From contig NZ_JAGYPH010000001.1 of assembly GCF_018343525.1 (NCBI RefSeq), positions 930,001 through 994,000 of the forward strand: a stretch of DNA of 64,000 nucleotides, in the 5' to 3' direction. Source of the stretch: Lederbergia citrea (GTDB taxonomy: Bacteria; Bacillota; Bacilli; Bacillales; Bacillaceae_C). Made by a program: the position numbers and the translations under genes. The notes beneath the pieces are model-generated. The model ran no database searches. It was given only the letters and a program-made list of their open reading frames with translations, and had not been told where the DNA came from. Each line of letters opens with the position of its first letter. The first letter of the stretch is position 1. Of this stretch, positions 7,239 through 16,620 are shown piece by piece.

Positions 7239-8081
7239 ATGCGAACGGAAAAAGAAATGCTGACACTTATTGTATCAATAGCTGAAAAAGATGACCGGAT
7301 TAGAGCAGTAATGATGAATGGTTCACGTGTAAATTCGAATGTAATAAAAGATCGATATCAGGATTATGACATCGTTTATTACGTAAAGGATGTCGAATCA
7401 TTCACTGATGATCATTCCTGGGTCGACGTGTTCGGTAAGCAGATCATTATGCAAATGCCAGAAGGAATGGCACTGTTTCCTTCGGAATGGCCAGGTTTTA
7501 GTTATCTCATGTTATTTACCGACGGAAACCGAATAGATTTGACGTTACTTGGAGTTGAGGAAATAGAAAAACAATCGAGTTTTGACAGCTTGAGCGTGAT
7601 ATTACTAGATAAAGATAACCTATTACCGAAACTTTCAAGACCGAATGATTCCGATTATGTTACAAAGAAGCCTACTGAAGAAGAGTTTGCGGACTGTCAA
7701 AATGAATTTTGGTGGGTAGCAACAAATGTTGCGAAAGGATTGAAACGCAACGAACTACCATACGCTAAATCAATGATGGAAGGTCCCGTACGTCAAATGC
7801 TTGTACTCATGCTTCAATGGCATATTGGAAGTGCTCATGATTTTGTCATCAACACCGGAAAAGATGGCAAGTGGCTTGAGCGGTATCTTGAAAAGAGTCT
7901 CTGGAAGAAATTTGTTGCCACATATCCTGGTGGTGACTATACAGAAAATTGGGAGTCACTTTTTGAAATGTGTGCACTTTTTGAGGAAGTGACGACTTCA
8001 GTTGGAAATAAACTTGGATTTCAACCTAGTTCAGAAAATGAGAAGGTTCTAGTTTACTTGCGAAAGGTCTTTAATTATTAA
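7239..8081 (+). CDS. aadK: aminoglycoside 6-adenylyltransferase, ANT(6)/AadK type
   Basis: This enzyme transfers AMP from ATP to streptomycin. The nucleotidyltransferase signature GSRVN...DRYQDYDIVYYV is near the N-terminus. The family motifs DGNRIDLTL, LLDKD, ANVAKGLKRNELPYAK and the MLVLMLQWHIG helix follow in order. The 280-aa length is full. I chose ATG 7239 (start MRTEKEM, as in AadK), with GGAGG upstream, instead of TTG 7233. No mobile element is adjacent, so it may be an intrinsic chromosomal gene like B. subtilis aadK. Confidence 0.85.
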   Translation: MRTEKEMLTLIVSIAEKDDRIRAVMMNGSRVNSNVIKDRYQDYDIVYYVKDVESFTDDHSWVDVFGKQIIMQMPEGMALFPSEWPGFSYLMLFTDGNRIDLTLLGVEEIEKQSSFDSLSVILLDKDNLLPKLSRPNDSDYVTKKPTEEEFADCQNEFWWVATNVAKGLKRNELPYAKSMMEGPVRQMLVLMLQWHIGSAHDFVINTGKDGKWLERYLEKSLWKKFVATYPGGDYTENWESLFEMCALFEEVTTSVGNKLGFQPSSENEKVLVYLRKVFNY

Positions 8082-8541
8082 TAATCTTTCCTTAAAAATA
8101 ATCCACCCAATTATTCTGCCAAAATGTGGGGCATCCTAAAAGTGAATCGGGATTATATCTTCGCCTCGATGTTTCTAGCATCGAGGATTTTTTATCATGA
8201 TCATGTTATGAGAAAACTTTAAGATATTTACATATTATAGTGACTGAGACCAAAGACCAGCGCGGAATGTACGCGCTGGTTTATTTTATTTGGTTAATTA
8301 TCGGTGAAACAGGGTTATCATATTGTCAAAGAAAACAAAGTCTTGTGGATAGATTATTATTGTTCGGCAATTTATATCCGTTCCTCTCGGTTGAATCTGT
8401 AATGAGACTAAGAAACTATGCGTTAATCAATATACTAGGGAGAAATGACTGTTTTATTAAAAATTTACATTATATTAACCTTCTACATAAATTCTCAGAT
8501 TATAATAGGGTCGTCATCATAATATAAAGAGGAGCGAAATA
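8082..8541 (+). terminator. intergenic stretch with two hairpins
   Basis: A clear terminator with stem CCTCGATG (8164-8171) / CATCGAGG (8179-8186) and a T-run closes the adenylyltransferase gene. A second GC-rich hairpin, CCAGCGCG (8257-8264) / CGCGCTGG (8272-8279), is followed by TTTATTTTATT. Nothing gene-like is seen between here and the nucleotidase start. Confidence 0.65.
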
Positions 8542-10683
8542 ATGAGAAAAATATTTTCTAAGAGGTTTTTAAATTTACTAGTTATTGCTTTATTAATTCT
8601 ACCTATCTTCTCGAGTCTTTCCATTCGTGCTCATGCAGAAGACACTGTGTCTGTTAAATTACTTTCTGTGAACGATTTACACGGGAAGATAGATGTAACA
8701 GGAACTGTGAATGATGTGAATTATGGACGTGCTGATTATTTGGCCACTTACTTAAAGGCGCGTAAAGCAACTAATCCAGATAACACGCTGATCGTCCATT
8801 CAGGTGATATGATTGGCGGAAGCTCACCAGTTTCAGCATTGCTTCAAGATGAGCCTACAGTTGAAATTATGGAATCGATCGGCTTTGATGTAGGGACTGT
8901 GGGTAACCACGAATTTGATGAAGGTACGCAAGAGCTCCTTCGGATGGTACATGGTGGAGACCATCCGAATGGCACAAAAGGATACAAAGGGATGAATTTT
9001 CCCGTTGTTGCTGCTAATGTGGAATACAAAGATACTGGAAAACTCGTATTTGATCCCTATGCCATTAAAGAAGTGGCTGGTGTAAAAATTGGATTTATTG
9101 GTGTAGCCACGGTTGAAACGCCCAATATGGTGATGGCTTCTGGCATTCAGGATATCCGTTTCACAGACGAAGCGGCAGCTGTCAATAAATATACAGAGGA
9201 GCTAAAAGCGCAAGGGATTAGAGCAATTGTCGTTTTAGCCCACGTTCCTGGAGATCAAAGTGGTGAAACCGCAACTGGTCAAATTGCACGTTTAGCGAAG
9301 AGTGTAGATAGTGAAGTAGATGTCATTATTGCTGCTCATAACCATGTCAAACTCAATGCGGTCGTAGATAACAAGCTTATAGTTCAAGCTTGGGAATATG
9401 GAAAATCCTTTGCAGACATTGATTTAAAAATTGATCCTGCTACAGGTGATATTGTCGAAAAACATGCGGAGATCGTTGATGTTATTCAAGAAGGTGTAAC
9501 TCCCGATCCTGAGGTCAGTGCTATTTTAGCCAAATATCATGAAATGGTTGGACCAATATTGAAAGAAGTAGTAGGTTTTGCTGCCATTCCAATGAATGGT
9601 GGATATCCAATCAAAGGCCTCATTGGTGACAATGCTCTAGGAAACTTGATTGCCGACGGAATGAATTATGAAATGAAGTCTGATTTTGCGCTAATGAACG
9701 GTGGAGGAATACGTGACGCTCTGGACCAAGGTGATATTACATGGGAGGATCTTTTCAATATCCAGCCATTTAATAACACACTGATTACGGTCACCATTTC
9801 GGGATCAGCATTGGAACCTATATTAAATGCTCAAATTTCATCCTATGGTCCGGACGTCTCCATTGGCGGATTCTCCTATACATGGGATAGTAAGATAAAT
9901 AAAGTAGTGAGTATCTATCTTCCGGATGGGACGCCAATTGATAAAGATGGGACTTATTCGCTTACTGTCAACAATTATATGTATGAACATGCCACTGATA
10001 AATACAAAATTCGCCAATATGGCAAAAATCCGATTCAAGGACCTGAAGATTTACAAGCCACTGTGAATTTCGTGAAAAGCTTTAATGGACCAATCCATTA
10101 TGAAGCTGACGGAAGAATATCGGAAGACTACAAGGCACCTGAACTGGATGCAATATTACGTGAGGCCGACTTCAGAGATGGGTCCTATCTTCATGATGTT
10201 ACAGTAGCCTTGGAAGCAACTGATGCAGGCACCGGAGTTTCGCATATCGAGTATAGCCTGGATAACGGTGTCACTTGGAAACGATATGAAGAGGTGCTAA
10301 CCGTAAATAAAGATGGGAAAAACTTAATTCAATACCGTGCGATTGATAAAGTGCATAATGTTTCGGAGACAAAAACCCTTGAAGTGTTCATTACATCGGC
10401 CACAATCGAAAATGCGATTACTTTAGTGAAACAAGCAGAGGGGAATAAAGGAATCAAAACATCCCTAATCGCTCAATTGGAAAACGTCATAAAAACTTAT
10501 GTGAAAGATCATGAAAATAAAGCCTATCAATCGTTAGAAAAAATTCACTTGCGAATTAGCCAAATCTCTAATAAAGACTTGGGTGAAGTGGATAAAAACG
10601 AAATTATGTTCATGCTTCAACACATTATTGAGCATCGAACAGAAATTAACGGGAATGAGCTCCCAGCCTTAAAAGCAAGTTAG
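8542..10683 (+). CDS. secreted 5'-nucleotidase / metallophosphoesterase
   Basis: This is an extracellular bifunctional 5'-nucleotidase/2',3'-cyclic phosphodiesterase-type enzyme. It has a signal peptide (residues 1-32, cut near AHA-ED). The metallophosphatase domain follows with the conserved blocks VNDLHGKID, SGDMIGGSSP, GNHEFDEG and AAHNHVKLN (about residues 40-310). The 5'-nucleotidase C-terminal substrate domain (GDNALGNLIADGMN, NGGGIRD, about 345-540) contains the usual NGGGIR loop. Residues about 550-640 look like an Ig-like OmpL47-type beta module, and the end is helical. No LPxTG anchor is visible. Ribosome site: AAGAGGAG. Confidence 0.9.
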   Translation: MRKIFSKRFLNLLVIALLILPIFSSLSIRAHAEDTVSVKLLSVNDLHGKIDVTGTVNDVNYGRADYLATYLKARKATNPDNTLIVHSGDMIGGSSPVSALLQDEPTVEIMESIGFDVGTVGNHEFDEGTQELLRMVHGGDHPNGTKGYKGMNFPVVAANVEYKDTGKLVFDPYAIKEVAGVKIGFIGVATVETPNMVMASGIQDIRFTDEAAAVNKYTEELKAQGIRAIVVLAHVPGDQSGETATGQIARLAKSVDSEVDVIIAAHNHVKLNAVVDNKLIVQAWEYGKSFADIDLKIDPATGDIVEKHAEIVDVIQEGVTPDPEVSAILAKYHEMVGPILKEVVGFAAIPMNGGYPIKGLIGDNALGNLIADGMNYEMKSDFALMNGGGIRDALDQGDITWEDLFNIQPFNNTLITVTISGSALEPILNAQISSYGPDVSIGGFSYTWDSKINKVVSIYLPDGTPIDKDGTYSLTVNNYMYEHATDKYKIRQYGKNPIQGPEDLQATVNFVKSFNGPIHYEADGRISEDYKAPELDAILREADFRDGSYLHDVTVALEATDAGTGVSHIEYSLDNGVTWKRYEEVLTVNKDGKNLIQYRAIDKVHNVSETKTLEVFITSATIENAITLVKQAEGNKGIKTSLIAQLENVIKTYVKDHENKAYQSLEKIHLRISQISNKDLGEVDKNEIMFMLQHIIEHRTEINGNELPALKAS

Positions 10684-10691
10684 TTTAGACG

Positions 10692-10735
10692 AAAAACAGC
10701 GGTTTTCTTCTATAAAGAAGACCGTTGTTTTTTTA
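10692..10735 (+). terminator. terminator after the nucleotidase gene
   Basis: The stem AACAGCGGTTTTCTTC pairs imperfectly with GAAGA-CCGTTGTT and is followed by TTTTTT. Confidence 0.7.
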
Positions 10736-11209
10736 TTATTTTCAATGATTTACTACTAGTGATTGGTGTAGAAGAAGGGGAAAGTTCTGAATTAATTTCA
10801 AACCTTATTAATGCTTAAAAGGTTGAAGATTGACCCGAATTCCAATCCAAAAATCCTAGTATGTTTTTTGTTACTAGGATTTTTTTATTTTATTGACATC
10901 CTTTTTAAAATCTTCACCGTATAGCTCCAAGCGTTAAATATTATATTGGTTTGCTCGTGCAAGTTCTAATTCATAATGGCTTATTCCCCTGTCTAAAAAA
11001 AGTCCATGGTCATAAACGAACAAAAACAGAAATCGAGAGGATTCTGTAAAGTTATGAAGAATATTTGAATTATTATCCTTTTTAAATGAACTTGGGCTAT
11101 TTCTGCGGTATGCTCGGCACCCTACTCAGGGCCAAGGGATTACATTTATAAATTAGCAAAACGTTGTCTTACAACTGAATTAAACGGAGAAATTAAGGGG
11201 GGAGACAGA
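10736..11209 (+). other. intergenic stretch with gene remnant and terminator
   Basis: Positions about 10752-10818 encode a 21-residue C-terminal scrap (VIGVEEGESSELISNLINA then stop) with no visible start. A good terminator with stem AATCCTAGTA / TACTAGGATT and seven T follows at 10850-10888. At about 10930-11050 a frame reading GLLVQVLIHNGLF...GHKRTKTEIERIL then stop may be another short remnant. I cannot name either parent gene. Confidence 0.4.
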
Positions 11210-11980
11210 ATGGATATTAAAAAGGAAGTTCAAAAGCAATTTGGTCGTAGTGCTGATGCTTATGTAAAAAGCAAAGGACACAGTAAAGGAAAGGATTTAA
11301 AAAAAATGGTAGAAATAGCACGCGCTACAGGAAAAGAAGAAGTGCTTGACGTAGCTACAGGAGGTGGACATACGGCAAACGCTTTTGCATCCTTTGTAAA
11401 AAGTGTAACGGCCAGCGATTTGACACAGGAAATGTTATCTACTGCTGAAAATTTTATAAAAGGAAACGGACACCTTAACGTTGTTTTTGTTGAAGCTGAT
11501 GCTGAGAAACTGCCATTTCCCGACGAAACATATGATATTGTTACTTGTCGAATTGCTACTCACCACTTTCCGAACATTGAAAATTTCACAAAGGAAGTTT
11601 ATCGTGTTTTAAAAAACGGCGGGCAATTCTTATTAAACGATAACGTAGCTCCGGAGAACGATGAATACGATAAATTTTATAATACTGTTGAAAAAATGAG
11701 AGATTATAGTCATTATCGAGCATGGAAAAAGACGGAATGGCTCCAATTGTTAGAATTAAACGGGTTTGAAATACAAGAATTGTATCGCTTTGAAAAACTA
11801 TTTGAGTTTGAAAGTTGGTGTGATCGCATGCATTTGACAGACACAGAGAAAGCAACCTTAAACGAATTTATACTTAGGACTTCAGAAAAGGTGAAACACA
11901 AATTTCGTATTCAAATAAATGATAATCAAGTTATATCATTTATAGGTGAGGCTATTTTGTTAAAGGCGGCAAAACTATAA
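11210..11980 (+). CDS. class I SAM-dependent methyltransferase (YcgJ/UbiE-like)
   Basis: A 256-aa small-molecule methyltransferase. Motif I is VLDVATGGGHTA, the acidic ribose-binding turn is ASDLT, motif II is ADAEKLPFPDETYDIVTCRIATHHFPN and motif III is VLKNGGQFLLND. The order and spacing are those of Methyltransf_11 proteins. The ribosome site AAGGGGGGAGA is strong. The substrate is unknown. It stands alone on its strand. Confidence 0.85.
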   Translation: MDIKKEVQKQFGRSADAYVKSKGHSKGKDLKKMVEIARATGKEEVLDVATGGGHTANAFASFVKSVTASDLTQEMLSTAENFIKGNGHLNVVFVEADAEKLPFPDETYDIVTCRIATHHFPNIENFTKEVYRVLKNGGQFLLNDNVAPENDEYDKFYNTVEKMRDYSHYRAWKKTEWLQLLELNGFEIQELYRFEKLFEFESWCDRMHLTDTEKATLNEFILRTSEKVKHKFRIQINDNQVISFIGEAILLKAAKL

Positions 11981-12078
11981 AACTTTAGCAACTTAAATTT
12001 CACAGGATTTATTAATAGCAATGACGAAGTTTTAATTAAAAAAGAATTAAAAGAATTGGATTCAATAGGAGGAGAACA

Positions 12079-12447
12079 ATGAAAATTTCAGGCGTCATTA
12101 CACAATTACGAACCACTGACCTCGAAAGTTCCATACGCTTCTACACTAAGCAGGCGGGTATGGAACTCGCATTCCGCCATCAGAATTTCTATGCTGGCAT
12201 TCGTGCAGGCAACCAGATCTTCCACCTCAAGCAAGTAGATATGCAGGACCCGTCCATCGCTTATATCCGCCAGTATGAGCACTTCCATCTCTACCTGGAA
12301 ACTGACGATGCAACTGCCTTGTCCAAGGTATTAAAGGACAATGGGGTGAAGCTGGTGAAAGATTTGCATGAGACACCCTGGAGCACGAGGGAATTTGTGA
12401 TTGAGGATGACCAAGGACACACGCTGTACTTCGGCGAAGCGATATAG
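12079..12447 (+). CDS. VOC-family (glyoxalase/bleomycin-resistance fold) protein
   Basis: A 122-aa single-module vicinal-oxygen-chelate protein. The N-terminal strand ITQLRTTDLESSIRFYTKQAG, the metal-ligand-type segment HFHLYLETDD and the final strand FVIEDDQGHTLYFGE are recognisable. Its GC content (about half) is visibly higher than that of the neighbours, which hints at a different origin. Strong ribosome site ATAGGAGGAG. The substrate (antibiotic or metabolite) cannot be deduced. Confidence 0.8.
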   Translation: MKISGVITQLRTTDLESSIRFYTKQAGMELAFRHQNFYAGIRAGNQIFHLKQVDMQDPSIAYIRQYEHFHLYLETDDATALSKVLKDNGVKLVKDLHETPWSTREFVIEDDQGHTLYFGEAI

Positions 12448-12642
12448 GCAATTAGTTTGTTATTCGGCATGCTATTTCAAGTGTTTTAACATACTGTTAA
12501 AGATTATCTGTATTAATTCTTGGAGTTTCTGGTTCAACAGCCGCTGCTGCCCTAGCATTATCGTTATGTCGATCGCTTTTGTGTCTATCTAATGTTTACT
12601 GTGTCTATGAAGTTCAAGAAGAATAAATCTTTTTATCTCTTC

Positions 12643-12693
12643 TTCAACAAAAAAAGCGTTAATCCTTCTTCGATTAACGCTTTTTTTGTTGAA
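12643..12693 (-). terminator. perfect 22-bp hairpin, core of the dispersed repeat family
   Basis: The left arm TTCAACAAAAAAAGCGTTAATC (12643-12664, written here as its repeat motif) pairs perfectly with 12672-12693 around the loop CTTCTTC. It has T-runs in both directions and lies just downstream of the minus-strand YjcZ-like gene. It is the GCGTTAAT hairpin of the dispersed repeats without ACTAACGG borders. The surrounding 12448-12762 holds no gene. Confidence 0.75.
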
Positions 12694-12762
12694 GGTTTGC
12701 TCAATAGATTGTTTATTATATTAAATATAAAATTAAATTTTTTTCACATCCAACGATTGAAG

Positions 12763-12996
12763 TTAACATTTGCTAAAGCCAAAACAACTTGCACCTACAA
12801 TGATAAGTAAAATAAACAATACTACAATTAGAACAAAATCATTCCGGTAAATAGGACAGCCATAACTATAAACAGGAGATGGACATCCATAATCATAAGC
12901 AGGAGCTGTATAAGTAGGCATTGGGGCGACATTTGGAGCAACATTTGGAGCAACATTAGCACCAAGAGTCGGAGGTGCGTTAAGGTTTGGATACAT
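12763..12996 (-). CDS. YjcZ-type spore coat peptide with proline-rich N-terminus
   Basis: The C-terminal half (DFVLIVVLFILLIIVGASCF) is the hydrophobic signature of the YjcZ/YjcM family of tiny sporulation proteins. The N-terminal half is a low-complexity region with APNVAP repeats and Tyr/Cys-rich YGCPSPVYSYGCP. I chose ATG 12996 (77 aa) because AAGGGAAG lies 8-9 bases upstream; the frame extends to 13014. It is probably expressed late in sporulation with tgl next door, which is inference. Confidence 0.75.
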   Translation of the reverse strand: MYPNLNAPPTLGANVAPNVAPNVAPMPTYTAPAYDYGCPSPVYSYGCPIYRNDFVLIVVLFILLIIVGASCFGFSKC

Positions 12997-13055
12997 GATC
13001 ACACTTCCCTTCATGTAAGGAATTTCTCTATATAGTACTCTCAGAGGTTAGTTTT

Positions 13056-14162
13056 GAGCCCGTCTATAAAAAAATGGGTAAATGTCAGGGGTTATGAAAT
13101 GACCAGATATTACATTGAATAATAAAGATAGTGCGCATATGAAATGGAATTTTTGCTATGGTGCACGATCGGACGCTGCATTTTGTATGCTCTACCGTTT
13201 CTAAGCCAGTTTGCCACTCTGAATAAATACTTAAAAGAAGGCCTTGTCACCAATTTTGTTATATAAGCTGATTGATGACTGTCCGTTTTTCTTTTTTTAT
13301 TAAGAATTTGAATCATTTCTTGTGATGTCCTTATATTAAATCCATGTCCAAACAATCTACCATCATTAAGGAGTACAGCATTAATACCTCTGAACTGTGG
13401 TGTTTTTCGATCAAAGTCAGGATTATTAACGTACATGACATCTCCAGGTAGAAAATAATTAGAATAAAAGGTAATGATAGCTACGTCTGTATCTGTATGC
13501 CAACTGTATAGATATAGATTCAGAAACAATGAATTAAATAAATTGCTACCAATACTATTCAATATGGCATGGTAGTAGATGATTGGAATAGCTGTTGCAC
13601 ATTCGAATCCATAGAGTGAACTGTTACGATAAATATCTAGTATCGCATCAGCCGGTGGAACATCGGGTCTTAAAAGGAATCCGCCTGCCTTAGTTAATTG
13701 CCAGTATCTGGGGTTGCAACGGGCATTTACAAAGGTTGTAAACTTTGCTTGACTTTTGTTCATTTCTTTTGCACTTTGGATAATGTTCTTTCGCACTTTA
13801 AGTTCAAATAATAATTCATTCTCGGAATAATAAGAATAAAAAACGGGAGCATTCTGCATCTGTTGAATAATTGTTTTCTCAATACTCCCAAGCTGCCAAT
13901 TGTCATTCTGTTGAAACAGGACCCCCGATATTTGGATCATACAATCCCCCATTCCTATACGGCATTTCATCTGCATTCATATCTAACATATTCTCATTTT
14001 TATTAAGCATGTTAATTATTATTGCGAGTCAAAGGTAAGTGTAAATAGACCACAGGCTAGTTAAGAATGGAGCTTTCATTTAGGCAGCTTTTTTATGACT
14101 AAATTTGGTGCAGAATTAGAGTTTGTGACTAAGTCATGCCCATTTATAATATAGACGGGCTC
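13056..14162. repeat. inverted-repeat pair flanking tgl
   Basis: GAGCCCGTCTATA...AATGGG at 13056-13078 is matched in inverted orientation by CCCATTT...TATAGACGGGCTC at 14139-14162. The arms are about 23 bp with a few mismatches, and lie roughly 1.06 kb apart with tgl between them. Confidence 0.55.
13110..13940 (-). CDS. tgl: protein-glutamine gamma-glutamyltransferase (spore transglutaminase)
   Basis: Tgl crosslinks spore coat proteins through epsilon-(gamma-glutamyl)lysine bonds. The sequence follows B. subtilis Tgl throughout: ELLFELKVRKNII, AKFTTF, YWQLT, PPADAI and catalytic C114 in YGFECATAI, then FLPGDVMYVNNPDFD and GRLFGHG. The ATG at 13940 is preceded by GGGGGA; upstream in-frame codons lack a ribosome site. 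At 276 aa it is about 30 residues longer than B. subtilis Tgl at the C-terminus. It probably depends on a mother-cell sigma factor. Confidence 0.9.
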   Translation of the reverse strand: MIQISGVLFQQNDNWQLGSIEKTIIQQMQNAPVFYSYYSENELLFELKVRKNIIQSAKEMNKSQAKFTTFVNARCNPRYWQLTKAGGFLLRPDVPPADAILDIYRNSSLYGFECATAIPIIYYHAILNSIGSNLFNSLFLNLYLYSWHTDTDVAIITFYSNYFLPGDVMYVNNPDFDRKTPQFRGINAVLLNDGRLFGHGFNIRTSQEMIQILNKKRKTDSHQSAYITKLVTRPSFKYLFRVANWLRNGRAYKMQRPIVHHSKNSISYAHYLYYSM

Positions 14163-14408
14163 CAATTTCCTCTCTAGGTGTAATATATAGTGTAATGTCA
14201 TATTAGCTCTGCAAGTTTTTATTCATTTCTTGCATTTTTTCGGCCAATTCAAAAAACATACTGCCTAAACAACATTTTTAAATTGCCAAATACAATATTT
14301 TTCGAAAGCAAATGGGCAGTAGTTTAGACTGTAAATAAGCTTCACAAAAGACCTTACAATATAATAATACTTTAGAGATTAATTTAAAATAAGGTGGTGA
14401 ACTTTTAA

Positions 14409-14915
14409 ATGTATAATCAGACAGAATACCCCTATATAAATGATGATCAGCAATTGGAGCGTCAATTTCCAAGCTTACCGGTGCCCTCGTTTCCGGGACC
14501 ATCAGGTTTACCGGGCTTACCAGGACCTGGGTTTCCGGGACCATCAGGTTTACCGGGCTTACCAGGACCTGGGTTTCCGGGACCATCAGGTTTACCGGGC
14601 TTACCAGGACCTGGGTTTCCGGGACCATCAGGTTTTCCAGGTCTACCCGGATCACAAATTCCACAAGCTCCAACTTCTCCTCCTCCACCATTTATTCCTC
14701 AACAAGCAGTTGCTTCACCATTTGCTGTTGATCCAGGAGCAATAAGGTTGTGCCTGTTTCGTAATACTTTTATATGGCTCAGCAATGGTGAAGGATTTTG
14801 GTTTTATCCCATTTTCGTAGGTCCAAGATCTGTTGCTGGTTTCAGATGGAATGGTATATCCTGGATGATTTTTGGTATTGATACAAGGAGAATTATTTCG
14901 TTTACGTGTTTTTAA
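14409..14915 (+). CDS. collagen-like Gly-Pro repeat spore-surface protein
   Basis: A 168-aa protein. Residues about 25-83 are collagen-type G-x-y repeats ([14 protein letters not shown]), and residues about 108-168 form a compact aromatic domain ([24 protein letters not shown]...GYRW-like...FGID) like the C-terminal domain of Bacillus collagen-like exosporium or coat proteins. There is no signal peptide, consistent with mother-cell deposition. Ribosome site AAGGTGGTGA. Reading the opposite strand of the repeat gives a long false frame. Confidence 0.75.
   Translation: MYNQTEYPYINDDQQLERQFPSLPVPSFPGPSGLPGLPGPGFPGPSGLPGLPGPGFPGPSGLPGLPGPGFPGPSGFPGLPGSQIPQAPTSPPPPFIPQQAVASPFAVDPGAIRLCLFRNTFIWLSNGEGFWFYPIFVGPRSVAGFRWNGISWMIFGIDTRRIISFTCF
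14490..14657 (+). repeat. 42-bp tandem repeat inside the collagen-like gene
   Basis: About four copies of a 42-bp (14-codon) unit start near 14490, 14532, 14574 and 14616. The middle copies are identical and the last is diverged, which implies recent copy-number change. Confidence 0.8.
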
Positions 14916-15507
14916 AAACTATGTGAACAAGAAAAACGTTTAGCTCGTAAATCTGTTAACGGTGAAAGGCACTGCGATTATTTATGAAAATGTCCTATGA
15001 TATTAAATAAAAAGGAAGTTCTTTCTCACATTCGATAGTGATGCCGTTAACTGGTATCACTTTTTATAATTCAACCATAATATTGTGATGATTCTCACTA
15101 AACTAATGAAGATGGTGGATGAAATCGATTTTAAACGTTGCTTAGTTGATTTTACCGGACTAAAATAAGGCTTCATTAAATACATTCTTTGAATGTCAAA
15201 AACATTTTAAGATTTATAATCAAAAACTCTTGCTGACCAATTTTACTGACCTGAAGAAAGCTGAAATGTGATGTTATTTATTTCTTTAATTACTATAGCA
15301 AATAAAGGTATTTAATATTTTTATATCGAATACATATAATGCATTATATTGCTTTTAATATTTTCCGCAGTTCCAAAAACAACACAACATTACAAAACAG
15401 CGTAATTACACAAACGGGAGCTTAGTTGAAGAAGGAAATTTCAATAGGCATCTAGAACTAATATGAAACATATTTATATACATTAGTTTAGAAAAAGGAA
15501 GGTTTTA
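14916..15507. other. gene-free stretch
   Basis: I see no gene. A modest hairpin AGTGATGCC / GGTATCACT followed by TTTTT (about 15036-15066) could terminate transcription. The remainder is AT-rich. Confidence 0.5.
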
Positions 15508-15987
15508 ATGATAAATTACGAGATTATAAAAGCGAGTTCGGATAATGTAGAAACACTTACAAACCTAATGCAATTCTACATTTATGACTTTTCAGAGTTT
15601 ATTGAAGCACATGTTGGAGAAAATGGGAGATTTGATGATTATCCTTTAAACAATTATTGGACAGAAGATAATCACTTCCCATATTTAGTTAGATTCAACG
15701 GAAATTACGCAGGTTTTGTCTTAGTTAAGTGGATAAAAACGGAAACTATATCATATTTTTCAATTGCCGAATTTTTTATTATGAAAAAGTATCGAAGATC
15801 TGGACTGGGTAAATCTGTTGCTAAAGATATATTTCGCTTACACAAGGGCAATTGGGTAGTTTTCCAAATGGAAAAAAATGAACGAGCACAATTATTTTGG
15901 AGGAATGTAATAAAAGAATACACGGGCGGACGATTTACTGAACGAGTAGAGGAAGGAAAAAGAATATTCCAGGAATTTTCCAGTTGA
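15508..15987 (+). CDS. GNAT-family N-acetyltransferase
   Basis: A 159-aa acyl-CoA-dependent acetyltransferase of unknown substrate. The acetyl-CoA pyrophosphate loop is RRSGLGKSVAKDIF, preceded by the strand AEFFIMKKY and followed by WVVFQMEKNERAQLFWR. Ribosome site AAAGGAAGG. It is the first of a run of single small genes separated by short repeats. Confidence 0.85.
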   Translation: MINYEIIKASSDNVETLTNLMQFYIYDFSEFIEAHVGENGRFDDYPLNNYWTEDNHFPYLVRFNGNYAGFVLVKWIKTETISYFSIAEFFIMKKYRRSGLGKSVAKDIFRLHKGNWVVFQMEKNERAQLFWRNVIKEYTGGRFTERVEEGKRIFQEFSS

Positions 15988-16171
15988 ATGAAATCAATTA
16001 AAATGTTACACATTGTGAAATTTTCTACTTAAACGATGAACTGATGCCTTTTGATAATGTGACAGGTCTATAAGCTAAAAGAAACGCGGGCGTCTCTGTA
16101 ATAAATAGGAACGCTTTTTCACTAACGGTGGAGGATAGTTGTATAATGCTTGCAAAAAAGGGATTGAAGAT

Positions 16172-16474
16172 ATGAAAGTAATAATTCATAATGTTTTTGT
16201 AATAATCGGTGTAATCATCAGTCTTATAGTTGCAACTTTTTTAGGTATCTTTAGTCAAGATATATCTTATTATTTTAATGAACAGTTTCCAACAATTAAG
16301 TTAACAACAGCTATAACTATCGTAACTTTCCTTAGTATTGGATTATATATAATTATCCTCATTTTAATATCTATTTTAAAAAAAACTAACAAAGTATACC
16401 TTATTGCGTTTGTCTTAATAGGACTTCCGATTTCTATATGGTCATTTTTTGTTTGGGCGATGTGGATGGGTTAA
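16172..16474 (+). CDS. small hydrophobic membrane protein
   Basis: A 100-aa protein with three predicted membrane helices (about residues 6-25, 44-68 and 76-98) and no recognisable domain. ATG 16172 is chosen (AAAGGG upstream); the frame is open from TTG 16139. The ending ISIWSFFVWAMWMG is similar in style to the small protein at 49756-49911, so the two may be distant relatives. A repeat module (CGGGCGTCT...ACTAACGG) lies immediately upstream at about 16088-16128. Confidence 0.6.
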   Translation: MKVIIHNVFVIIGVIISLIVATFLGIFSQDISYYFNEQFPTIKLTTAITIVTFLSIGLYIIILILISILKKTNKVYLIAFVLIGLPISIWSFFVWAMWMG

Positions 16475-16490
16475 TTTAATAAAATCTTTT

Positions 16491-16558
16491 GTACTAACGG
16501 GTAGCGATAATTCTAGAAGCATTATCGCTTATTTTTGTTGAAGTTATTGTACTAACGG
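16491..16558 (+). repeat. dispersed repeat, plus orientation
   Basis: ACTAACGGG, a GCGATAAT.../ATTATCGC hairpin with a T-run, TTGTTGAAGTTATT, then ACTAACGG. It is almost identical to the copy at 18311-18378. The hairpin could serve as a terminator for the preceding gene. Confidence 0.8.
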
Positions 16559-16620
16559 AGTAGTTTAGTGAAAGAAGGAAAATTCAGAATACAGATAGAA
16601 AAAATTAGGAGGTATGAAAT

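Noticed and set aside
8240..8527. 95-codon plus-strand frame
   Set aside because: Its first part runs through a GC-rich terminator-like hairpin, there is no start with a ribosome site, and no protein family is suggested.
14278..14691. 137-codon minus-strand frame over the collagen-like gene
   Set aside because: It is the antisense of the 42-bp tandem repeat, with no ribosome site and no sensible protein composition.
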